Assembly: GCA_964468415.1 (NCBI GenBank)
Contig: CAYXUS010000276.1
Coordinates: 1 to 64,000, forward strand
Length of the DNA: 64,000 nt
Direction: 5' to 3'
Origin: Caldithrix sp964468415
GTDB lineage: Bacteria > Calditrichota > Calditrichia > Calditrichales > Calditrichaceae
Every line of letters starts with the position of its first letter. Positions within the stretch are counted from its first letter, which is position 1. The notes below the pieces were generated by a model. It was not told the origin of the DNA. It worked only from the letters and a program-made list of their open reading frames with translations, and searched no databases. The translations under genes and the position numbers were made by a program. This document shows, in pieces, positions 55,612-62,631 of the stretch.

Positions 55612-56151
55612 ATGAATACACAACAACGTATCGGAATTTTGTTCATTTTGGTGGGGGTATTGTTTTTATTGCACGAAACCCATCTTATCGTTTTTTCCGG
55701 CCCGTACGCCCTGGCCATATTGTTTGTAGCAATTGGCGTCTTGTTATTGCAAAAAGCGTGGAAACACCCGGAAAAGCAGGGCCTTCTGGGGGGAACGTTC
55801 TTTGTGTTTTTTGGTCTGGCGCTATTCTTTGTGGATGCTTCGTGCCGGGGAGCGTTTTTGGGTGCTTTGTTCTTAGCCCTGGGTGGGGCCAATTTAATGA
55901 ACTATTTTTTCTCGGGTCGCTTCAAAACGTCGAATCTCGTATTGGCCTTAGTTTTTTTGGCTATTGGGGGAACCATGCTGGCCGCGGTTTACAATTTGTT
56001 TGATGTTTACGAATTCAGAGATATTGTCGAAACCTATTGGCCGATTGTGCTGATTATTATAGGCCTGGGGCTTGTTGCCGATAGCTACCGCGGGCGCCGG
56101 GAATCCCGGAATGAGGAGGACGGGGCAGAGCCACCGGATACTGCCATGTAA
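55612..56151 (+). CDS. LiaF/DUF5668-like polytopic membrane protein
   Basis: 179 residues with about five or six membrane spans and repeated IGILFILVGVLFLL-type helices, ending in an acidic/Arg-rich tail. It resembles the membrane half of LiaF-type envelope-stress proteins often adjacent to PspC. ATG 55612 is preferred over 55597 because GAGGGA, overlapping the upstream stop, is well spaced. Function inferred from context only. Confidence 0.7.
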   Translation: MNTQQRIGILFILVGVLFLLHETHLIVFSGPYALAILFVAIGVLLLQKAWKHPEKQGLLGGTFFVFFGLALFFVDASCRGAFLGALFLALGGANLMNYFFSGRFKTSNLVLALVFLAIGGTMLAAVYNLFDVYEFRDIVETYWPIVLIIIGLGLVADSYRGRRESRNEEDGAEPPDTAM

Positions 56152-56184
56152 AATTGATTTTCGGTGGTTTGGCAAAGCACTCAC

Positions 56185-56682
56185 TCATTCAAGGTCGTAA
56201 AGATGGTCATCAATTTTGGGGCGTTTACGCTGGCCTTTAATTTTACTAAAACTTTTTAGAAGAAGCGGATCTTCGTTTTCAATAACATCACCTAACTCCT
56301 GTTCAATTTGCTCCGGATCTTCCCCTTTTTCCATGCGGCGAATAGCCTCTTCCATGCCTTCACCAAAATTAATCCCGGCTTCTTTGGCAAATTTGCGCAT
56401 GAGGGCGGCCATTTGTTTGGGATTATTCTCGTCAATATGTTCGGCTTCGCTGGCTAATGATTCCAGAACCCGTTCCATGCGTTGCTCATCGATCCCGGCG
56501 AGTTCATCGTCCATTTCGTCATCGTTGTATTTTCCGGAAAGTGTGGCGAAGGCAGAAACACGGCGCTCCAGACGCACGGTTTTACACTTGGGGCACAGGG
56601 GGATGGTTTCGGTGTTAATTCGGCGGCTGAAAAATTTGTAAATGGTGTTGCAGTTAGCGCAGTAAAATTCGTAGATGGGCAT
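56185..56682 (-). CDS. FmdB-family zinc-ribbon protein
   Basis: 165 residues. N-terminal zinc ribbon with paired cysteines (YEFYCANCNTIYKF and PLCPKCKTV), then a long acidic helical C-terminus (MERVLESLASEAEHI, EEAIRRMEKGEDPEQIE). FmdB proteins were named from formamidase operons but are widespread with unclear function. It is convergent with the preceding membrane-protein gene and divergent from the PIN gene. Confidence 0.85.
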   Translation of the reverse strand: MPIYEFYCANCNTIYKFFSRRINTETIPLCPKCKTVRLERRVSAFATLSGKYNDDEMDDELAGIDEQRMERVLESLASEAEHIDENNPKQMAALMRKFAKEAGINFGEGMEEAIRRMEKGEDPEQIEQELGDVIENEDPLLLKSFSKIKGQRKRPKIDDHLYDLE

Positions 56683-56755
56683 ACCGCTTCTCCCTTTCTT
56701 TTTTATGGTAATTTAATTATTTTTTAGATGTTAAAAAAGTGGGGACGTTACCACA

Positions 56756-57241
56756 GTGCACAATAAAATCGAACAAAGCCTGCGGCAGTCTGCCGAACTT
56801 AGGCATGTGGCTATTGATGCCAGCAGCATGATTTATTTGCACAAGTTGGGGCTGTTGCGCGAGCTCGGCGCAACGCTTCTGCTTGGTACCACTGCAGATG
56901 TGTGGGCAGAAACAAGTTTTACATCTTCCGATGTTGCCATACAAATTTTCCCGGCGCCGCCTGCTTCTTCTCCGGATGAGCAGCTTCTGCATCTGGCCAT
57001 TTCAAACAAATGGGCCATGCTGTCAGAAGACAAAAAACTTTTACTCAGGGCTCAAAAGGGCGGTATTCCTTATTTTAATACGTTAATGATGATTCTTTTT
57101 CTGTTTTTCAAGGGAAGGGTCTCTGAAGATTCGGTTCGTGTAAACATAGCTTCGTTAAAAAAAATTGCCCGTTACGGGCCTGAAATATGGAATTACGGAA
57201 ATCGGCTGTTTTTGCAATTACAAAAACAAAACCGTGAGTAA
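56756..57241 (+). CDS. Orphan PIN-like nuclease domain protein
   Basis: 161 residues. PIN-fold acids appear in order: AIDASSMIYLHKLGLL near 19-34, Asp-Glu in SPDEQLLHLA and Asp in AMLSEDKKLLLRA. PIN proteins are metal-dependent RNases, often toxins, but no antitoxin gene of the VapB type is adjacent. GTG start with no strong ribosome site. Its stop lies 5 bases from the convergent receiver-DHp gene. Confidence 0.7.
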   Translation: MHNKIEQSLRQSAELRHVAIDASSMIYLHKLGLLRELGATLLLGTTADVWAETSFTSSDVAIQIFPAPPASSPDEQLLHLAISNKWAMLSEDKKLLLRAQKGGIPYFNTLMMILFLFFKGRVSEDSVRVNIASLKKIARYGPEIWNYGNRLFLQLQKQNRE

Positions 57242-57246
57242 AGTGG

Positions 57247-57909
57247 TTATTCTTCGAACACCACCATTTGCGTGTCTTCGGAATATTTTTGAAAATGGAC
57301 GGTATCGGCCGTTCGATATTTTTCCAGAATGCCTTTAATCCGTAAAATGGCGCGTTCCATGCGCTTCATGTATTCTAATTGTTTTTCGCTGAGCTGCTGC
57401 CCGCTTAAAGATTCTTTCAGCAAAAACAAATTTCCGCTTAGTACCGTGAGAGGTTGATTGATTTCATGGTTAGCCGTAACAGCCATCGCATACACAGAAC
57501 TTTGCCGTTCCAGTTCCAGTAAACGTTCGTGGGTTCTTTTGAGACGCAGGTGCGTATCGATACGCGCCAACAATTCAACCCGATTAAACGGACGCGTAAC
57601 ATAGTCGGCTGCGCCCAGTTTAAATCCTTTTAATATGCCTTCTTCGTCATTACGTGCCGTTAGAAAAATAATGGGAATGTATTTGGTTTGCTCTCTCGAT
57701 TTGAGTAATTGACACACTTCAAAACCGTCCATCTTGGGCATCATGATGTCTAATAAAATTAAATCGGGCTTCTCCCGCGCTGCTATCTCGTAGGCCTTCT
57801 CACTATACAGGGTAGAAATTACTTTGTAGTTTTCTTTTTTTAAAATGGATTCAAGAAGCTGGATGTTCATTTTATTATCATCGATTACAAAAATCGTGTC
57901 ATGAGCCAT
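57247..57909 (-). CDS. Receiver domain fused to a histidine-kinase dimerisation domain without ATPase
   Basis: 220 residues. Receiver 1-125 is complete (IDDN, LILLDIMMPKMDG, with Arg replacing the usual Lys in YVTRPF). It is followed by a helical HisKA-like domain with box VTANHEINQPLTVLSGNL near 150-167. No ATPase domain follows; the stop comes soon after. It may act as a phosphotransfer or adaptor protein for another kinase, or be a truncated hybrid kinase. Divergent from the M48 peptidase. Confidence 0.82.
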   Translation of the reverse strand: MAHDTIFVIDDNKMNIQLLESILKKENYKVISTLYSEKAYEIAAREKPDLILLDIMMPKMDGFEVCQLLKSREQTKYIPIIFLTARNDEEGILKGFKLGAADYVTRPFNRVELLARIDTHLRLKRTHERLLELERQSSVYAMAVTANHEINQPLTVLSGNLFLLKESLSGQQLSEKQLEYMKRMERAILRIKGILEKYRTADTVHFQKYSEDTQMVVFEE

Positions 57910-57936
57910 CAGTAGTGGTGCTCCTATGATTAAATA

Positions 57937-57966
57937 TTTATGTTACCTTATGTTACCTATTGTCAT
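57937..57966. repeat. Tandem 10-bp direct repeats in the divergent promoter region
   Basis: TTTATGTTAC, CTTATGTTAC and a degenerate third copy CTATTGTCAT lie head to tail, one helical turn apart, 28 bases upstream of the receiver-DHp start and 90 bases upstream of the M48 gene. Helically phased direct repeats are typical of response-regulator sites. Confidence 0.5.
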
Positions 57967-58055
57967 CGGCAATGTTTGAACTTAGTTTAATAACTTGCAA
58001 ATAAGCTTGATTTCAATCACAGGATATTCTAAAATAAAAATTAAAGCGGAGTGAT

Positions 58056-58775
58056 ATGGAAAAAATATTTTATTATTTAGGGAAAAAAGTCGGCACGGCC
58101 TTGGCGCAAGCGCGTTTCCTGAAAGAAGGCTTAACCGGGAATACCTTACGTTCATTGGAAGCCGAATATACGCTGGGCCAAATTTTGAGCAAAGAAATTG
58201 AGCAAACTTTGCTTCTTGCGGATGCACCGATTGATCAATTATTGATCGAAAGTTTGTTCAAAAAGTTAAAAAAACGGATTAAAAATCAACGACGCTATTT
58301 TACATTTAAAATAATACAGAGCAAAGAACCGAACGCGTTTGCCTTGCCCGGTGGATTCATCTACGTTTCATCGGCTTTAATCGAGTATTTTAGAAACGAT
58401 ACGGATGCTCTGGCCTTTGTTCTGGCACATGAAGCGATCCATGTGATTGCCAGGCATCCGCTAAAACGAATGGTGGCCGGTTACTCCATGAATGCCCTGG
58501 CCCGAATTTTTAAAACCGGTTCCGTGGCCGGCATTTTCGGAAAAGATGTGGTCAAAAAATTGGTGGACAGCCATTATTCCAGAGCACGCGAACTGGAAGC
58601 CGATCATTTTGCATTACGTTTGATGTACAGTGCCGGGTTCGATCCCATGGGAGCGGTGCGACTCATGCGTTTTTTCCGGCAAATAAAAGAAGAGAACGCA
58701 TTTCCGTATTTTGCCAGCCACCCTCCGTTAGAAGAGCGGGAACAGAAACTGTTGAATTTGATGGCCAAGCTTTGA
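58056..58775 (+). CDS. M48-family (HtpX/Ste24-like) metallopeptidase
   Basis: 239 residues. Zinc motif LAHEAIHVIARHP (HEXXH near 126-130) and the downstream Glu in ARELEADHFAL are intact. There is no signal peptide or multiple membrane spans, so it is the soluble LoiP/YcaL-like size but appears cytoplasmic. GGAG precedes the start, and the RpiB-like gene follows after 10 bases. Confidence 0.88.
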   Translation: MEKIFYYLGKKVGTALAQARFLKEGLTGNTLRSLEAEYTLGQILSKEIEQTLLLADAPIDQLLIESLFKKLKKRIKNQRRYFTFKIIQSKEPNAFALPGGFIYVSSALIEYFRNDTDALAFVLAHEAIHVIARHPLKRMVAGYSMNALARIFKTGSVAGIFGKDVVKKLVDSHYSRARELEADHFALRLMYSAGFDPMGAVRLMRFFRQIKEENAFPYFASHPPLEEREQKLLNLMAKL

Positions 58776-58785
58776 AGGGAAAAAT

Positions 58786-59415
58786 ATGAAACGTGTGATT
58801 ACGCTACGCGATGTGGAAACAGCCCATCAACACAATAGAGAAATTTCGGTGGATGAGAATACGATTGTAACCCCTTACGCCAGAGATCGCGCCAAAGAGT
58901 TGCAGGTTGCTTTGGTGAAAACCTCTGAAAAAAGCGGGACAGGGCAACTTTCTTCTTCCGAAACACAAACCGTTGCCCTTGGGGCCGATCATGGTGGTTT
59001 TGCTTTAAAAGAAGAACTGAAACAATTTTTGCGGGAAAAAGGCTACACAATTATCGATGTGGGAACGAACGATAATTCTCCTTGCGACTACCCCGATTTT
59101 GCGTTTAAGGTGGCGCAAACGGTGGCACGCGGTCAGGCCGATCGGGGCATTATGATCGATAGTGTGGGAATCGGTTCGGCAATGGCCGCGAACCGGGTAC
59201 CCGGGATTTTGGCAGCCAAGTGCAATAATGTAGTGGAAGCCAAAAGCGCCCGGGAACACAACTATGCCAATGTGTTAACCCTCGGCGCAAAGATAATCGG
59301 CAGCCAGATGGCCAGAGAAATTGTGCAGGCCTTTTTGACAACCCCGGGTGGGGCAGAGCGCCATCAAAAGCGGGTAAACAAAATTTTGAACTACTCGGAG
59401 GGCGCATCATCGTAA
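58786..59415 (+). CDS. rpiB: RpiB/LacA/LacB-family sugar-phosphate isomerase with N-terminal extension
   Basis: 209 residues, about 60 longer than standard RpiB. The core (VALGADHGGFALKEEL to GSQMAREIV) is the RpiB fold. The catalytic loop reads MIDSVGIGSAMAANR, closer to the IDAxGxG pattern of LacB than to the CGTG of E. coli RpiB, so the usual catalytic Cys is missing. Residues 1-50 (VDENTIVTPYARDRAKEL) resemble the short N-terminal TPxARD segment of EutQ/microcompartment-associated proteins. It probably isomerises a pentose or hexose phosphate; the exact substrate is open. Confidence 0.8.
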   Translation: MKRVITLRDVETAHQHNREISVDENTIVTPYARDRAKELQVALVKTSEKSGTGQLSSSETQTVALGADHGGFALKEELKQFLREKGYTIIDVGTNDNSPCDYPDFAFKVAQTVARGQADRGIMIDSVGIGSAMAANRVPGILAAKCNNVVEAKSAREHNYANVLTLGAKIIGSQMAREIVQAFLTTPGGAERHQKRVNKILNYSEGASS

Positions 59416-60011
59416 ACAGTGCATTGCTTTTTGTTCTCAAGATTTGCTAACAAACAGGATGATTTTAAAATAAGGCTTCGATTCCTTTTTGGCTCGTTGC
59501 TTTTTCCGTCCCTGAATACGATTTGTTAAAAATATTTTGAGAGGTAATACTTCCCATTTCCTGCTTTTGTGCATAGGGAAAAATTCCTATTGAGCCTAAA
59601 CAAATACTTTGATTTTAACCCATTGTGTCTACTGCAGTTAGCCTTTAGAAAAACGAAATACGAAATTTTGAATTCTGTTTTGTTGCAAAAAATACCACAA
59701 AATTATCCACAATTGGGTCTTGAATGCAGACCTTAGCACGAAAACAAACTTCATAAGTAGTTAGCAAATAACCAATTGGCCTGAATTTTTCAAAAATGGC
59801 ATTATTTTTGAAAAATTTGACCAACAGGCATTGATAGAGTAAGAGTGATAGGGTGAGAACAATACCCTAAAGCGGAAAAACGGTTAATGATTAAAATGTC
59901 GTTGCACTTAAAGCAATGGGATTTAGGCTGTCAATGAATGAAAACAGCTGCCTGTAAACGGAATAACTTGCATTGCATTGTGTAAAAATAACTATTAATT
60001 TGAGATAAGAA
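59416..60011. other. 596-bp non-coding region upstream of the propeller kinase
   Basis: AT-rich, with no convincing frame. It contains a 14-bp inverted repeat (59784-59817, listed separately) and purine-rich near-repeats TAGAGTA/AGAGTGA/TAGGGTGA at 59835-59856. It probably holds the promoter and operator of the two-component genes downstream; a small RNA cannot be excluded. Confidence 0.6.
59784..59817. repeat. 14-bp perfect inverted repeat in the kinase upstream region
   Basis: AATTTTTCAAAAAT pairs with ATTTTTGAAAAATT across a 6-base spacer. It is not followed by a T tract, so an operator is more likely than a terminator. Confidence 0.55.
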
Positions 60012-62513
60012 TTGAATAAATATCGATTTATTTTTATGATTCGTTTCCTCTACATTGTGCTGGTTTCTCTTTTTCTCTTCGGTTGCCGGATGATCCATCA
60101 GCCGCCTTACGTTCTGAAAAAAGAAACCCTGCTTTCCAACGACTGTAATGATGTCAAATTTTTGGACGTGGATCAGGATGGCCTGGACGAAATTTTTATT
60201 CTGGATATTCCGCTTAAGAAAGCTAACTTTGCAGCTAAAATCCGCATGTTCGATTACACCGGCATCAATATCCGCCATGAATTTCCACTCAATACGCCTA
60301 AGGTAACTTTTGATGTCTGTGATTTAGATAACGAAGGTTCCCCCTATTTAATCATTACCAGAATAGAAGACAATCGCAGTTTTGTGCAAATTATCGATTT
60401 AATAACCAATCAGAGCAAAGTGCTTCAACTTTCACAGGGCAAAGATACTTTTAAGAATAATTTGGGCTGGGATGGAACCCTTAGCATTGATGGTTTTGCC
60501 GACTTGAATCATGATGGCGCATTAGATGCCCTTGTTTCCATTGATGTCAATTACGATCAGGGTGAGCGTGGGCTGGCGGCTGTGGATATCCGGCACGGAA
60601 AGTTACTTTGGAAGTTTGTTTGCGGCTCGCGAATTTTATTTTCCGCAGCTACTGATATGGATGGCGATGGCCATCTGGAGCTCTTTCTTAACAGCAAATC
60701 TCCGCAAAACGGACTAAAAATAAACGGGATAGATGACTCAACCCCCTATTTTCTGGTGCTGAATGAAAAAGGCCAATTGATCAAAAAACAACCAATTCCT
60801 CTTCAGGGAGGCATAGTTAAGGTTTATCCCATTGATCTCGATAGGGACGGAAAAAAAGAGATTCTGCGTGTTGTTTATGGCTCTTATGTACAAGCCCAAT
60901 CACGCAGTCGTTTGCAAATCTTAAACTGGCCCGGTTATGATGTCCAAAAGGAAATCGAATTACCGGGTGGTATTTCCGATTTTACCTTGTTGGACGGAGA
61001 TAAGAGCAGTACCTTGTATTTTGCCTACATTCCCTGGAGCAATAAGAGAATCATCCGCATTTACAACGATCAATTGCAACTGGTTCGTACCGTTAATAAG
61101 AAACAAGAATATTTACGAATCAAACAAATTTTCGATGTTGACGGCGATTTTAAAAATGATATTTTGCTCCGGCCATTCAATTCTTCCCCGGTCGAGATAA
61201 GCGATCAGAATTTCAGGCCTATTGCCCTTGTTGACAGTTTTGGTAACATTTTTCGTTACAATGCATTTACTCAGGCAAATTACCGTCTTCTCCTGCGCAA
61301 TAGCCATGCACAACTATGGTCTATTTCATTAAATTACAATTGGAGACGATTTAAATGGTTAGCCGTTGTGACAGGAATTGGCCTCCCGTGGGTACTTATA
61401 TTGGTTTTTGCCCTCGTTTTGGTTCACTATCGCAGAAATAGCAATTTATTTGTGCAGCCCTATTATTTGGATTACCTAAACACAGGAATCATTTTTATCA
61501 GCCCAGACAATCAGATAATTTACGTAAACCATAAGGCACGGAAACTTTTGCAAATCAAAATTCCCTCTCCGCCAATTTTGCTTAAAATGTTTGTTGAACA
61601 TCTCCCCGGAGATCTGGGCAATAAAATCAAACGATATCATTATGAAGGGTATTCCACTTCATTCGAATTTACGTTTGGGGTAGGGAACGATGTAAAACAT
61701 TTACTTTTTAACATGGTTAGCGTGGTCGATTCAAAAAACCGGCGGCGCGGTACACTGGTCACCATCGAAGATTTAACCGGTCTGGTACGTTCGCAGCGTT
61801 CCATTGCTTTTGCCTCGTTAACGCAATATCTGGCGCATGATATTAAAAATCCGCTTTCCAATGTGCGTTTGATTTTGGAAAGAATGAAAATTGAATTCGG
61901 CGCCTTTCCTGATGAATATCAAAATAAGCTCAAATATTATTTGAAATCCATTGAAAAAGATATCAATCTGGTACGCAATGTAACCGATAGCTTTATGCAG
62001 TTTTCCAATTTAAGCAAACCGAATTTTGAAAAGACGGAAATCCATCCGCTTATTGAGTCTGTTATTTCCAAACGTGTACCGCTGGTCGGGGAACGTATTA
62101 AAATCAAGAAAAAATTCATTAATAAAAATATCCGTTTAAGCATTGATAAAGAACAGATCTGCCGGGCGCTGGACAATATTCTGGACAACTCGATTCGGGC
62201 CATTAACAGCAAGGGTGTAATTATTATTTCTACTAAAATTTCGGAAAGGATTAATGAACAAACAGGTCTGACCCGCGCTTTTTTTGAGATTGAAATAGAA
62301 GATACTGGTAAAGGAATTGAGCCCGATTTGCTGGACAAAGTGTTTGAACCTTTTGTCTCCAATGCCAAAGGCGGAACCGGGCTGGGACTGGCCATTGTGA
62401 AAAAGATCGTAGAAGATCACAAAGGGGAAGTACACATTGCCAGTAATCCGGGTATTGGCACGCGTATCTGGTTAGAGCTGCCAATGGAAGAGGAGAAACA
62501 AGATAAAAGATGA
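60012..62513 (+). CDS. Sensor histidine kinase with extracytoplasmic FG-GAP/VCBS-type beta propeller
   Basis: 833 residues. An N-terminal signal ends at a lipobox-like LFGC. Residues 30-440 contain at least six Asp-rich calcium-binding-like loops of the DxDxDG class (DVDQDGLDE, DLDNEGS, DLNHDGALD, DMDGDGHLE, DLDRDGKKE, DVDGDFKND), as in FG-GAP/VCBS propellers. A membrane span near 450-473 leads to a PAS domain (GIIFISPDNQIIYVNHKA), HisKA box LAHDIKNPLSNVR near 608 and an ATPase domain (NILDNSIRAI, EDTGKGIEPD, GTGLGLAIVKKI). TTG 60012 versus ATG 60036 as start is uncertain. It pairs with the NtrC-type gene downstream. Confidence 0.88.
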   Translation: MNKYRFIFMIRFLYIVLVSLFLFGCRMIHQPPYVLKKETLLSNDCNDVKFLDVDQDGLDEIFILDIPLKKANFAAKIRMFDYTGINIRHEFPLNTPKVTFDVCDLDNEGSPYLIITRIEDNRSFVQIIDLITNQSKVLQLSQGKDTFKNNLGWDGTLSIDGFADLNHDGALDALVSIDVNYDQGERGLAAVDIRHGKLLWKFVCGSRILFSAATDMDGDGHLELFLNSKSPQNGLKINGIDDSTPYFLVLNEKGQLIKKQPIPLQGGIVKVYPIDLDRDGKKEILRVVYGSYVQAQSRSRLQILNWPGYDVQKEIELPGGISDFTLLDGDKSSTLYFAYIPWSNKRIIRIYNDQLQLVRTVNKKQEYLRIKQIFDVDGDFKNDILLRPFNSSPVEISDQNFRPIALVDSFGNIFRYNAFTQANYRLLLRNSHAQLWSISLNYNWRRFKWLAVVTGIGLPWVLILVFALVLVHYRRNSNLFVQPYYLDYLNTGIIFISPDNQIIYVNHKARKLLQIKIPSPPILLKMFVEHLPGDLGNKIKRYHYEGYSTSFEFTFGVGNDVKHLLFNMVSVVDSKNRRRGTLVTIEDLTGLVRSQRSIAFASLTQYLAHDIKNPLSNVRLILERMKIEFGAFPDEYQNKLKYYLKSIEKDINLVRNVTDSFMQFSNLSKPNFEKTEIHPLIESVISKRVPLVGERIKIKKKFINKNIRLSIDKEQICRALDNILDNSIRAINSKGVIIISTKISERINEQTGLTRAFFEIEIEDTGKGIEPDLLDKVFEPFVSNAKGGTGLGLAIVKKIVEDHKGEVHIASNPGIGTRIWLELPMEEEKQDKR

Positions 62514-62536
62514 AAGCAGGAAGGATAAAAAAAGTA

Positions 62537-62546
62537 AGTACATGTA
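62537..62546. repeat. 10-bp palindrome GTACATGTAC
   Basis: A perfect palindrome directly before the octamer array, 23 bases after the kinase stop. Too short for a firm call. Confidence 0.3.
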
Positions 62547-62615
62547 CCATTCACTAATTCAGTCACAATCCAATCACCGATTTAACCATTCAGCTATTTA
62601 ACGGTTCAGCCAATC
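62545..62615 (+). repeat. Degenerate tandem octamer array (NNN-ATTCA type)
   Basis: Nine head-to-tail units in 71 bases: ACCATTCA, CTAATTCA, GTCACAA (7), TCCAATCA, CCGATTTA, ACCATTCA, GCTATTTA, ACGGTTCA, GCCAATCA. A variable triplet is followed by a five-base core close to ATTCA. It fills the gap between the kinase and the NtrC-type regulator, ending 8 bases before the ribosome site GGAGG. Confidence 0.6.
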
Positions 62616-62631
62616 AATCCGTGGAGGCATC

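Noticed and set aside
59797..59811. Partial sigma-54 promoter-like sequence (TGGCA then TTGA) before the propeller kinase
   Set aside because: The -12 element has GA rather than the required GC, and it falls inside the inverted repeat, so the match is probably accidental.
59835..59856. Heptamer-like purine repeats TAGAGTA, AGAGTGA, TAGGGTGA
   Set aside because: Only three imperfect units with changing length; not clearly above chance.
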